Positions 8,955 to 17,552 of a stretch of DNA of 64,000 nucleotides are shown here, one piece after another. The DNA comes from Aeriscardovia sp. (GTDB taxonomy: Bacteria > Actinomycetota > Actinomycetes > Actinomycetales > Bifidobacteriaceae): assembly GCA_017538895.1 (NCBI GenBank), contig JAFYHY010000074.1, forward strand, positions 1 through 64,000. The letters are read 5' to 3'. The number at the start of each line of letters is the position of its first letter. The stretch's first letter is position 1. The translations under genes were made by a program, and so were the position numbers. The notes beneath the pieces are model-generated. The model saw only the letters and a list, made by a program, of their open reading frames with translations. It was not told where the DNA came from and ran no database searches.

Positions 8955-9938
8955 GTGGACAAGCTTGCTATTGTTGTAGTAACATATAAACGTCAAGAAT
9001 TACTTCAGCAGTTATTTGAATCAATTTTGCAATCCACTGTTGCACCATGGCGCATCATTATTACTGATAACGAAAACTCAGCACAAACAGAAGAAATTGT
9101 TCAACAGTTTTCTAAGACAGTTGATGAGCAATGGGGGAGCACTGATCCGGATATAGAATCAAACATGCATCGTGTTATTTACCAGACCATGACTGAAAAT
9201 ACAGGTGGATCTGGTGGGTTCCATGCTGGTGTTCGTCGTGCTTATCAGCTAGGAGCTGAATGGTTCTGGCTCATGGACGATGATGTGGCTATTGAACCAG
9301 GTGGCATCGAATGCTTAAATAAATGGACTGACAAGCATGATGTTATTCAAGGACAACGATATAACTTCGATGGCACTCCATTTTATTGGCAATATAGTTT
9401 CTTAACCTCACTTGGAATACCAAATCCTATTGCACCAAGCAAATTCGCTCATGCCGGTTATAAAGTGATGAATACCGCCTGCTTTGAAGGCGGACTATTT
9501 AAACGATCCGTGATCCAAAAAATAGGATTACCTGACAAGCGCTTCTTCATTTATTGGGATGACACTATCTACGGTTATTTAGCAAGCAAAGTAACCAACC
9601 CCATTATCATTCCTGATTTTGTGATGCGTCGTACGCGAACAATTAATAATTGGGATATTGCAGGGAAACGAAAACTGAATTCTACCTCTGATATGAATAG
9701 GTACTATATCATGCGTAATCGCGGTTATATGGCACGCTATTTCATGGCACACGGTGATTTCTCCGCTTCATGCTTTGCTTTAGGAACTTTCTTAACATTT
9801 ATCAAAGAATGTATACGATTAGTCATGGTAGATAAGTCATATAAGACTGGTTTATCAGCATTATTCCGAGGGTGGTTCGATTCCCGTGCTATTTTCCATG
9901 ATGGAGATTGGAAACCAATGCCACCTTTAGAAAAGTAA
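8955..9938 (+). CDS. Family 2 glycosyltransferase (rhamnosyl/galactofuranosyl type)
   Basis: GT2-fold sugar transferase of 327 residues, starting at GTG with AAAGGAG at 8941-8947 inside the end of the MFS gene. N-terminal 'LAIVVVTYKRQELL' is the nucleotide-sugar-binding start of the fold. 'NTGGSGGFHAGVRRAY' and the metal-binding 'WFWLMDDDVAIEP' are typical of the WbbL/GlfT-like branch that adds rhamnose or galactofuranose. Later 'FFIYWDDTIYGYLA' supplies the probable acceptor-side acidic residues, and 'RYYIMRNRGYMARYF' is the amphipathic membrane-associating region seen in this branch. No other polysaccharide gene is nearby, so donor and acceptor remain unknown. Together with the MFS protein it could make and move an envelope glycan, which is speculation. 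Confidence 0.85.
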   Translation: MDKLAIVVVTYKRQELLQQLFESILQSTVAPWRIIITDNENSAQTEEIVQQFSKTVDEQWGSTDPDIESNMHRVIYQTMTENTGGSGGFHAGVRRAYQLGAEWFWLMDDDVAIEPGGIECLNKWTDKHDVIQGQRYNFDGTPFYWQYSFLTSLGIPNPIAPSKFAHAGYKVMNTACFEGGLFKRSVIQKIGLPDKRFFIYWDDTIYGYLASKVTNPIIIPDFVMRRTRTINNWDIAGKRKLNSTSDMNRYYIMRNRGYMARYFMAHGDFSASCFALGTFLTFIKECIRLVMVDKSYKTGLSALFRGWFDSRAIFHDGDWKPMPPLEK

Positions 9939-9981
9939 TCATCTTTTCGATATAAGTGTTCTATCAGAGAGGACAACAACG

Positions 9982-10752
9982 ATGATTCCCACAGCGCAAG
10001 CGTTTGGTATTGATATTGGCGGCTCCGGAATTAAAGGCGCACCAGTTGACCTCATTAATGGCAAATTTGCTACAGAACGAACTCGTATTCCTACGCCAGA
10101 AGAATCTACACCTGAAGCAGTCGCTGTCATCATTAAACAACTATTAGACCACTATGATGTTGAAGACGGTACACCAATCGGTATTACTTTTCCTGCACCA
10201 GTAAAACCAGGCAAACCACTTGATTTCATTGCTAACCTCGATCAAAGCTGGATTGGTATCGACATCAGCTTTATGATTAGCCAATTTGTAGGACGTCGAG
10301 TCTTTGTTCTCAATGATGCTGACGCAGCTGGTCTTGCAGAAGCACAATACGGAGCAGCAGCACAACATGACGGACTTGTTCTCGTCACCACACTAGGAAC
10401 CGGTATCGGATCAGCATTAATCGTTAATGGCCAACTGGTACCAAATACCGAACTCGGTCACCTTATTCTTAAAGGCAAAGATGCAGAAAAATACGCGTCA
10501 TCTGCAGCACGCGTACGCGATGGTTTAACCTGGAAGAAGTGGGGAAAGAGACTCACTAAATACTATCGTCTGCTTGAACACTACTTTAACCCAGATCTTT
10601 TTGTTATCGGCGGTGGCGTCAGTAAACATTCCGATAAATTCTTCCCATACATTGATATCGACACACCAATCGTATCGGCAGGACTCCATAATGATGCTGG
10701 AATCATTGGCGCAGCCTACTATGCCAATCAATGCATGAAAAAAGAACACTAA
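9982..10752 (+). CDS. ppgK: Polyphosphate glucokinase
   Basis: Phosphorylates glucose to glucose 6-phosphate using inorganic polyphosphate (often also ATP). The 256-residue length and sequence fit PPGK of actinobacteria. 'FGIDIGGSGIKGAPVD' is the N-terminal phosphate-binding loop of the ROK/hexokinase fold, 'LNDADAAGLAEA' holds the catalytic Asp, 'TTLGTGIGSALIVNGQLVPN' and 'ELGHL' are the glucose/phosphate-binding segments diagnostic of PPGK, and 'VIGGGVSK' is the adenosine motif. Ribosome site GAGAGGA precedes the ATG. The aminotransferase gene follows after about 20 bases. Identification is strong; physiologically it would spare ATP during sugar entry. Confidence 0.92.
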   Translation: MIPTAQAFGIDIGGSGIKGAPVDLINGKFATERTRIPTPEESTPEAVAVIIKQLLDHYDVEDGTPIGITFPAPVKPGKPLDFIANLDQSWIGIDISFMISQFVGRRVFVLNDADAAGLAEAQYGAAAQHDGLVLVTTLGTGIGSALIVNGQLVPNTELGHLILKGKDAEKYASSAARVRDGLTWKKWGKRLTKYYRLLEHYFNPDLFVIGGGVSKHSDKFFPYIDIDTPIVSAGLHNDAGIIGAAYYANQCMKKEH

Positions 10753-10770
10753 GATGAATCGAGAGTGAGT

Positions 10771-11982
10771 ATGAGCGAGTATTTTTCTCATCGTGTTGAT
10801 ATCAGCGAACCTAATATTATTACGAAAAAACAAGAAGAATTAAAAGCACAAGGTATCCCTGTATATCAACTAAACGATTCAAACCCTACTCATCACCATC
10901 TCACTCTCGAAGGTCTACCAGATCGCTACGACGCTGATCCAAAAGGCCAACTATTCGCACGTCAAGCACTCGCAGAATTCTTATCATTACGATACCAGAA
11001 TGATGGTTTTGATAAACAGTCAACTGGAATACAGGCGATTAGTCAGCATGTGAATCCTGCAGATTTATATTTGACCAGTTCAACATCACAAGCGTACTCA
11101 TGGTTAATGAAACTGTTATGTGATCCAGGAGAATCAGTTCTATGCCCAACACCTGGATACCCATTAATCTCTTCTTTAAGTGGTCTCGAATGCATTCATG
11201 CAATCCCATATAATTTGCATTACGATGGAACCTGGTATATCGATGTAAATGAAATCGAAGACTTGCTTCAACAGAACACAGGAATTCGTGCTCTCATCTT
11301 AATTAGCCCAAATAATCCAACTGGATCATATGTCGCTTCAGTAGATTATGAACGATTAATTACCTTATGCCAGGAATATCATCTGGCAATTATTGCGGAT
11401 GAAGTATTCTTTAACTTTGTTCTCGATCCACAACAAACCCCATTCCGTATTTCTGGTGAAAATCGTATTCTCACGTTTGGTTTAGACGGATTCTCAAAAC
11501 TTCTTTCTGCACCGCATGCCAAAGTAGGGTGGATTTATGTCAGTGGACCAGAAAACCTGGTTTGTGACGCAAAACTGCGTCTTGATGTTATTGCTGATGA
11601 TTATTTACCAATGTCAGGAATTTTAGCAGAACAAATCCCTTCCTTATTACAAGCAGTTCCTGCACAAATTCAACGAACACAGCACCGTGTCCAACAGAAT
11701 TTCATGCTCTTACAGCAGCTTCTTCAACAGAGTAATCTCCATCTTCTTTCCTTGCTACATGCTGATGGGGGATGGAATGTACTTCTACGTTTCCCTGAAT
11801 CTCTCGATGAAAATGATTTAGTAACCTATTTGATTGATACATACTTGATGACTGTTCAACCTGGGTATTTCTTTGATATGCCATCCAACGGGTATATTTG
11901 CATATCCTTATTACCAGAACAAGAAGAATTTAGTCAGCATGTCTCAATTTTGATTCACGCGATTGAACATTTCTACGAATAA
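10771..11982 (+). CDS. PLP-dependent aminotransferase class I/II
   Basis: Cytoplasmic fold-type I aminotransferase of about 403 residues. Key pieces: 'TSSTSQAYSWLMKLLCDPGE' (PLP-phosphate region), 'CPTPGYPL', 'LISPNNPTGSYV' (substrate carboxylate and PLP ring), 'AIIADEVFFNFV' (Asp and Tyr-equivalent region) and 'DGFSKLLSAPHAKVGWIY', where the Lys of 'SK' forms the Schiff base. ATG at 10771 is preferred; GTG at 10765 is also possible, and the ribosome site is weak either way. Substrate cannot be fixed from sequence: alanine/valine-type or aspartate-type are both open. It probably shares an mRNA with ppgK. Confidence 0.88.
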   Translation: MSEYFSHRVDISEPNIITKKQEELKAQGIPVYQLNDSNPTHHHLTLEGLPDRYDADPKGQLFARQALAEFLSLRYQNDGFDKQSTGIQAISQHVNPADLYLTSSTSQAYSWLMKLLCDPGESVLCPTPGYPLISSLSGLECIHAIPYNLHYDGTWYIDVNEIEDLLQQNTGIRALILISPNNPTGSYVASVDYERLITLCQEYHLAIIADEVFFNFVLDPQQTPFRISGENRILTFGLDGFSKLLSAPHAKVGWIYVSGPENLVCDAKLRLDVIADDYLPMSGILAEQIPSLLQAVPAQIQRTQHRVQQNFMLLQQLLQQSNLHLLSLLHADGGWNVLLRFPESLDENDLVTYLIDTYLMTVQPGYFFDMPSNGYICISLLPEQEEFSQHVSILIHAIEHFYE

Positions 11983-12070
11983 TCAATACCATTAGTTTTT
12001 TCAGTGGTTAAAGTAGTGTAATAAAATTCACTCGAAGGGATTAGTCTCAATCTTAAACAAGGAGTTTGTG

Positions 12071-13009
12071 ATGGCTACTGAAAAGATCATTCTTGACTGT
12101 GACCCAGGTCATGATGACGCGGTTGCAATTCTTCTCGCTGTTGGTGATCCTCGTATTGATTTACTCGGTGTTACTACTATCGGCGGTAATCAGAGTCTTG
12201 ATAAAGTCACATATAATGCGCGTGCCATGCTGGAATTAGCAGGAGCAACGGATATCCCAGTTCACGCTGGTTGTGTTCGTCCTCTTGTTCGAAAGCTCCA
12301 AACAGCCGCTTATATCCATGGCGAAACAGGACTCGACGGTGTTGATTTACCAGAACCAAGTAGACCACTCGATGACGGTCATGCAGTGTCATGGATCATT
12401 GACACGATCATGAACAATGAGCCACAAACAATCACAGTAGTACCAACAGGACCATTAACCAACATTGCTTTAGCAGCACGTCTCGAACCATGCATCGTTC
12501 ACCGTGTCAAGCAAGTGGTACTCATGGGTGGCGCCTATAACACAGGTAACTCATCTCCATGCACTGAATTCAACATTCAATGTGATCCTGAAGCTGCCCA
12601 TATCGTGTTTAACGAAGATTGGCCACTCACCATGATTGGCCTTGATCTCACACATCAAGCATTATGCACACATGAGTATCAACAAATGATTGCAGATGCC
12701 AACCCACGATTAGCACCAGCACTAAACGGATTAATGGATTACTTCCGCCTATCGTACCAAGATGAAGAAGCGTTCCTAGATCCTCCAACCCACGATCCAT
12801 GCGCAGTCGCTTACGTCATTGATCCATCATTAATCACAACACGCAAGTGCAAGATCGATGTTGAATTATCTGGAGCTTTAACAACAGGAATGACAGTTGC
12901 AGATCTCAGAGCACAAGCCGCAAACGATTGTACTAGCCAAGTTGCTGTAAAACTAGACGTCGACGGTTTCTGGAAACTCATTGCATCAGCAGTGAGCAAC
13001 CTTCACTAA
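12071..13009 (+). CDS. Nucleoside hydrolase, copy 1
   Basis: Hydrolyses the N-glycosidic bond of ribonucleosides to base and ribose. The 312-residue protein starts at ATG 12071 with AAGGAG at 12059-12064. The calcium-binding Asp cluster is 'DCDPGHDDAVAI', followed by 'GVTTIGGNQSLDKVTYNA', 'ETGLDG', 'VPTGPLTNIALA', 'VLMGGAYNTGN' with 'EFNIQCDPEAA', and the C-terminal catalytic-site 'THDPCAVAYVIDP'. All expected active-site Asp and Asn residues appear to be present. A CNT transporter and a second hydrolase follow in the same direction with short gaps, so this is a nucleoside uptake and salvage operon. The N-terminal and 'HDP' motifs fit the RihA/B/C-like family; base preference is not readable. 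Confidence 0.94.
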   Translation: MATEKIILDCDPGHDDAVAILLAVGDPRIDLLGVTTIGGNQSLDKVTYNARAMLELAGATDIPVHAGCVRPLVRKLQTAAYIHGETGLDGVDLPEPSRPLDDGHAVSWIIDTIMNNEPQTITVVPTGPLTNIALAARLEPCIVHRVKQVVLMGGAYNTGNSSPCTEFNIQCDPEAAHIVFNEDWPLTMIGLDLTHQALCTHEYQQMIADANPRLAPALNGLMDYFRLSYQDEEAFLDPPTHDPCAVAYVIDPSLITTRKCKIDVELSGALTTGMTVADLRAQAANDCTSQVAVKLDVDGFWKLIASAVSNLH

Positions 13010-13044
13010 CTTCCATCATCGTACACAAAAGAAAGTAGACTTCA

Positions 13045-14400
13045 ATGTATCTCGCTATCAATATATTAGGTTTGCTATTATTCATCGGGCTAGGCTGGGT
13101 ATTCTCCCATGATCGCAAGAAAATTGATTGGGCATCCGTAGGAATTATGGTAGTCCTCAACCTTCTAATTGCATGGCTCTTAACCAGCTTCGAATGGGGA
13201 CGTATTGCAGTACAAGATGCTGCAAACGGCTTCACATGGCTTGTTTCTGTCGCTGATAAAGGTATCTCATTCGCCTTCGGCTGGTGGGCACTACCAGATA
13301 AAGGATCAGTAACATTCATCGTAAGCGCACTTTTACCAATCCTACTCGTCGTCCCACTATTCGATATCCTGACATACATTGGTATACTCCCATGGATCAT
13401 CAAATGGATCGGACGCGGACTCAGCTTCATTACACGCCAACCTCGATTCGAAACCTTCTTCGCTGTCGAGATGATGTTCCTAGGTAACACAGAAGCACTC
13501 GCCGTTTCTAAAATCCAACTTCAAAAGATGAAACCGGCACGTACCGTTGTCATCGGATTAATGTCAATGAGCTGCGTTACTGCTGCTATCCTTGCTTCCT
13601 ATATTCAAATGGTTCCAGGCCAGTTCGTTTTAACAGCTGTACCATTAAACTGCATTAATGCTCTAATTATTGCAAACATGTTATATCCAGCCGATGTTCA
13701 CGCAGATGAAGATATCATTTACCACATCGGTGATGAGGATAAAACTGTTGCAGAACTCATTGCAGATGAAAAACGCGAAAAGGAAGAACGCACTATCGTT
13801 CGCCAGTGCAAGAAGGAAGGTAAACCAATCCCATCTGACATCGAATATAAACCATGGTATAAAAAGATGTTCAGTAAAGATCCACACAAGGCAAAGAAGG
13901 AACCATTCTTCTCATTCCTTGGTGACTCCATCCTTAGCGCTGGTAAATTGATCCTAATCATCATCGCTAATGTTATTGCATTCGTTGCACTTGCTGGACT
14001 GATTGATAAAGTTCTTGGCGCTATCTGGAAACCACTGTCACTCGAATCTATTTTGGGTGTCGTCATGTATATTCCAGCATTACTCCTCGGACTCCCACCA
14101 CATACAGCATGGGCTATGTCACAGCTAATGGGCTTAAAGCTTGTCACCAACGAGTTCGTCGTTATGGGACAAGTCAGCTCTACAATTGCAACCTTTGCAC
14201 CTCACTATAAGGCTGTCTTAACTGTCTTCTTAACTTCATTTGCTAACTTCGGTACATTAGGCATGATTATTGGTGCCTTTAAAGGATTAGTAAACAAAGA
14301 AAAGAATGACTTAATGTCTCAGAATGTAGGAAGAATGCTTATCTCAGGTATTCTTGTCTCCCTTTTGAGTGCAGCCATGGTTGGAATCTTTGTGTGGTAA
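13045..14400 (+). CDS. Concentrative nucleoside transporter-like protein (CNT family)
   Basis: Ion-coupled inner-membrane transporter of 451 residues, similar to the NupC/CNT fold. N-terminal helices are followed by a gate-domain region and by 'RFETFFAVEMMFLGNTEALA', which corresponds to the CNT substrate-binding segment usually written 'ESFFAAxxxFLGQ/NxEAP'. A long charged loop (about residues 215-285) holds acidic and Lys-rich sequence. The C-terminal half has 'LGLPPHTAWAMSQLMGLK' and 'NEFVVMGQVSS', the latter matching the CNT 'NEFVAY' motif. It sits between two nucleoside hydrolases, which supports nucleosides as substrate. Members with the large charged loop are less studied, so subfamily is uncertain. 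Confidence 0.85.
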   Translation: MYLAINILGLLLFIGLGWVFSHDRKKIDWASVGIMVVLNLLIAWLLTSFEWGRIAVQDAANGFTWLVSVADKGISFAFGWWALPDKGSVTFIVSALLPILLVVPLFDILTYIGILPWIIKWIGRGLSFITRQPRFETFFAVEMMFLGNTEALAVSKIQLQKMKPARTVVIGLMSMSCVTAAILASYIQMVPGQFVLTAVPLNCINALIIANMLYPADVHADEDIIYHIGDEDKTVAELIADEKREKEERTIVRQCKKEGKPIPSDIEYKPWYKKMFSKDPHKAKKEPFFSFLGDSILSAGKLILIIIANVIAFVALAGLIDKVLGAIWKPLSLESILGVVMYIPALLLGLPPHTAWAMSQLMGLKLVTNEFVVMGQVSSTIATFAPHYKAVLTVFLTSFANFGTLGMIIGAFKGLVNKEKNDLMSQNVGRMLISGILVSLLSAAMVGIFVW

Positions 14401-14422
14401 ATCTCTGATTTGAAGGAGAATT

Positions 14423-15379
14423 ATGACTAAAAAGTTAATTCTTGATCTTGACACGGGTATAGATGACACATTGGCAATTGCCTACGCGTTAGGAAGCCCC
14501 GAAGTCGAATTGATTGGTATTGTGGGCACCTACGGTAATGTTCTCCTTAAACAAGGTGTTCGTAATGACTTAGCCATTACAGACTTACTCGGACATCCTG
14601 AAGTTAAGGTATATGCTGGTTTACCACATGCCTTAAAAAAAGATTCTTTTGAAGTCTTGCCAGTTTCAGCATTCATTCACGGTGATAATGGTATTGGTAA
14701 CGTATCGATCCCAGATTCATCTCGATCTGTCGAAAGCGAATCGGGTGTTGATTTCATTATTGATGCAGTAAAAACATACGGTAAAGATTTAATTTATGTG
14801 CCAACAGGACCACAAACGAATCTTGCTGCTGCTATCAAGAAAGCACCAGAAATCGTTAATGAAATTGGTAAAGTCGTCTTAATGGGAGGCGCTCTAACTG
14901 TTCCTGGTAATGTTTCTCCATGGTCAGAAGCAAATATCAGCCAAGATCCAGATGCTGCAAATGATGTTTTCCGTTCTGGAATCACAGCAACAATGGTAGG
15001 CCTTGATGTCACTCTACAAACTCTTTTAACATATAAAGAAACACAGCAATGGCGTGACTTTGATACACCAGCAGGACGTTTCCTTGCTGATGTCACTGAT
15101 TTCTATATCAAGGCTTATGAGACAACAGCCCCCGGTCTTGGTGGCTGCGGTCTTCATGATCCTCTTGCTGTCGGTGTTGCAGTAGACCCAACATTAGTAA
15201 CAACCTTGCCAATTAATATGCAAGTTGATGTTGAAGGAGCTACACGCGGTCGTACCATCGGCGACGGAGATCGCTTAAACGATCCACAGAAAACAATGCA
15301 AGTTGCTGTCGGTGTTGATGTTCAGAGATTCCTCTCTGAATTTATGACACGTATTACTTCTGTTGCTCAAAACAAGTGA
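14423..15379 (+). CDS. Nucleoside hydrolase, copy 2
   Basis: Second ribonucleoside hydrolase of the operon, 318 residues, with AAGGAG at 14413-14418 before the ATG. The Asp cluster reads 'DLDTGIDDTLAI', keeping the three metal ligands but with Thr where most relatives have Pro. Other motifs: 'GIVGTYGNVLLKQG', 'FIHGDNGIG', 'VPTGPQTNLAAA', 'VLMGGALTVPGNVSP', 'EANISQDPDAA' and 'GLHDPLAVGVAVDP'. It is clearly diverged from copy 1, so the pair probably splits substrates (for example purine and pyrimidine nucleosides) rather than being a recent duplication. A long palindromic terminator follows 11 bases after the stop. Confidence 0.94.
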   Translation: MTKKLILDLDTGIDDTLAIAYALGSPEVELIGIVGTYGNVLLKQGVRNDLAITDLLGHPEVKVYAGLPHALKKDSFEVLPVSAFIHGDNGIGNVSIPDSSRSVESESGVDFIIDAVKTYGKDLIYVPTGPQTNLAAAIKKAPEIVNEIGKVVLMGGALTVPGNVSPWSEANISQDPDAANDVFRSGITATMVGLDVTLQTLLTYKETQQWRDFDTPAGRFLADVTDFYIKAYETTAPGLGGCGLHDPLAVGVAVDPTLVTTLPINMQVDVEGATRGRTIGDGDRLNDPQKTMQVAVGVDVQRFLSEFMTRITSVAQNK

Positions 15380-15390
15380 GCTCATTGAAC

Positions 15391-15444
15391 TGAGATGAGT
15401 TTGGGGTGATATTCCCACGGGAATATCACCCCAAACTCATCTCA
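15391..15444. terminator. 26-bp palindromic terminator between convergent genes
   Basis: Arms 15391-15416 and 15419-15444 are perfectly complementary with only two bases between them. It separates the nucleoside operon (plus strand) from the acyl-CoA synthetase (minus strand, ending at 15458). There is no clean T run directly after either arm, so it may act partly as an RNA end stabiliser. Confidence 0.8.
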
Positions 15445-15457
15445 TATTCATCATCCA

Positions 15458-17281
15458 TTATTTTTTATGAGGAGCGTAAATAACATTTTGAATCAAATCT
15501 TTATAATATTCCTCAATTGGTTTACGTCGTGTCTTCAATGATGGTGTTAACATACCATTCTCAACAGTGAATTGTTCAGGAAGAATCTCAAAGCGACGGA
15601 TAGATTCCGCACGCGACACACTTTGATTTGCCTGATCAATAATACGTTGTACTTCGGCAATAACAATTGGATTCTTCGCAGCTTCAGATAGAGAAGAGCA
15701 TGGTTTAACACCCTTTGTTGATAACCAACCATTTACTTCATGAAGATCAAGAGTTACTAATGCGGATACAAAACGTTGATGATCGCCAATAACAAGAACT
15801 TGATCAACGACAGGGGAGGTCATAATGGTTGCAGAGAGTGGTCCTGGAGCAACATTAATACCACCAGCGGTGATAATCAGTTCCTTTTTACGATCAGTTA
15901 AATATAAGAAACCATCATCATCAATATCACCGATATCACCAGTATGAAGCCAACCATCGGTAATTAATTCATCTGTATCTTCTGGTCGGTTGAGATATCC
16001 TTTGCAAATATTTGGAGCTTTGATCAGGATCTCATGATCCGGAGCGATACCAATAGTAATACCAGAGATTGATGTTCCTACAGTACCAATACGATTATTT
16101 TGTGGTAATGAAACACAAACAGGACCTCCGCTTTCGGTCATTCCATAACCCTCGAGAAGTGGCATGCCAATTCCATTGAAATAGTGAGCAACAAGAGGAT
16201 CCATTGGAGCTCCACCAGTAATGCAGAAGTCTGCATTTTCACCAAAAATATTCCTAATTTTTGAGTAAATTACTTTGTCATAGAAAGCATAACGGAGACG
16301 TTTTCCAAAACTGAGCTTTTTGCCATCTTGTTCTGCATATGACCATTCTCGAGCAAGTAAAGTAGCTTTAGCAAAAAGATATCCGCCTAAACCAGTACCA
16401 GCTTTTTGAGAAGCAGCATTATAAACTTTTTCAAAAATACGAGGAACACTCATCAAAAGCGTTGGTTTAAACGTATGAAAATCTTGAATAATTGATGAAA
16501 AATCACTAGTTAAACCAAGCTCAATAGTGCCAGCAAATGAGATGAATTCCATATAACGAGCAAAAACATGGCTCAATGGAAGGAACATTAACAAACGACG
16601 ATGGGGAAGCATACATGCGCGTGGCATATATTGCAATCCTGCTAAACACAGATAAGCAAAATTAGCATGTGTTAATTCCACACCTTTTGGATCACCAGTT
16701 GATCCAGAAGTATAAACAACGGTTGCTAAGACATCACCGTGAATCGCATTTTTTCTTTCATAAAATTGTTCATCAGTAACAGTTGCCCCAAATGCTTGAA
16801 TGACATCAAGAGCATGATCTTCAATGTTATAAATATCACGTAATGTTGGAATTTCAGAATGAACAGCTTCAATACGTTGAGCTAAATCATCATTTTCTGC
16901 AAAAGCAATTGTCACCTTGGAGTCATTAAAGATGTGTTGTACTTGCGCTGGCGAATTTGTTTCGTAGACAGGAACAACAACCGCACCAATACTCATTAAA
17001 GCAACATCAAGAGCAACCCATTCCCATCGAGTATGGGAAAAGATAGAAACACATTCACCCGCTTTGACACCACGTACAATAAGTCCCTTAGCTATTTGAC
17101 GAACGATTTTTTCAAATTGAACAGCTGTAAAAGTAACCCACTTACCATTCTCCTTATACTCCACCATAGAAGTATCTGGTAAGCGTTTCACACGGTCGGT
17201 AAGAAAATCATATAAATTAATATCCGTATCAATAGGATTCTCTAATGGGGCCGTAAATTGTTTAATGACTGTCTGACTCAT
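15458..17281 (-). CDS. Long-chain acyl-CoA synthetase (FadD15-like)
   Basis: AMP-forming ligase of 607 residues that activates fatty acids to acyl-CoA. The P-loop motif is 'VVYTSGSTGDPKGVELTH', followed by 'FLPLSHVFARYME', 'ITGGAPMDPLVAHYFN', 'EGYGMTESGGP' and the hinge 'GWLHTGDIGDIDDDGFLYLTDRKKELI'-type region. The C-terminal motif reads 'TAGGINVAP' where relatives usually have 'GGKNVAP'. In organisms without beta-oxidation such enzymes feed exogenous fatty acids into lipid synthesis, an inference here. It is a single-gene transcript read away from the lipoprotein gene, with a 270-base AT-rich divergent spacer. Confidence 0.93.
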   Translation of the reverse strand: MSQTVIKQFTAPLENPIDTDINLYDFLTDRVKRLPDTSMVEYKENGKWVTFTAVQFEKIVRQIAKGLIVRGVKAGECVSIFSHTRWEWVALDVALMSIGAVVVPVYETNSPAQVQHIFNDSKVTIAFAENDDLAQRIEAVHSEIPTLRDIYNIEDHALDVIQAFGATVTDEQFYERKNAIHGDVLATVVYTSGSTGDPKGVELTHANFAYLCLAGLQYMPRACMLPHRRLLMFLPLSHVFARYMEFISFAGTIELGLTSDFSSIIQDFHTFKPTLLMSVPRIFEKVYNAASQKAGTGLGGYLFAKATLLAREWSYAEQDGKKLSFGKRLRYAFYDKVIYSKIRNIFGENADFCITGGAPMDPLVAHYFNGIGMPLLEGYGMTESGGPVCVSLPQNNRIGTVGTSISGITIGIAPDHEILIKAPNICKGYLNRPEDTDELITDGWLHTGDIGDIDDDGFLYLTDRKKELIITAGGINVAPGPLSATIMTSPVVDQVLVIGDHQRFVSALVTLDLHEVNGWLSTKGVKPCSSLSEAAKNPIVIAEVQRIIDQANQSVSRAESIRRFEILPEQFTVENGMLTPSLKTRRKPIEEYYKDLIQNVIYAPHKK

Positions 17282-17552
17282 TCTATAACTTTAGTTCTTT
17301 TATACGATTTCAAAAAATATGAAATAAATCTGATAAAAGTAGCATGATTTTGATGATTCTGATTGTTTTATAGATAAGTTATATAAAAATTTTAATAAAA
17401 TTGTTTCTTTTTCAATAAAATTCCCATACACGGCAGTTAATTAAGGTAACTAATTAAATAGAGAGATTCTAATATTCAGCAATACAGTGCCTACTCCTGT
17501 TTCTGTTGGGTATTGAGATATAGCCGTAGTTATGGTGGAAAAGGAAAATAAT

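Noticed and set aside
11983-12070. Purine riboswitch before the nucleoside operon
   Set aside because: Only 88 bases are available and the conserved three-way-junction loops are absent.
12978-13490. A 170-codon open frame on the minus strand opposite the CNT transporter
   Set aside because: It overlaps a clear transporter gene, has no recognisable motif and the composition expected of an antisense shadow.
15700-17281. Acyl-CoA synthetase as inactive because of 'GGINVAP'
   Set aside because: The Lys in GGKNVAP is not the catalytic one of the family and all ATP-binding motifs are intact, so loss of activity cannot be claimed.
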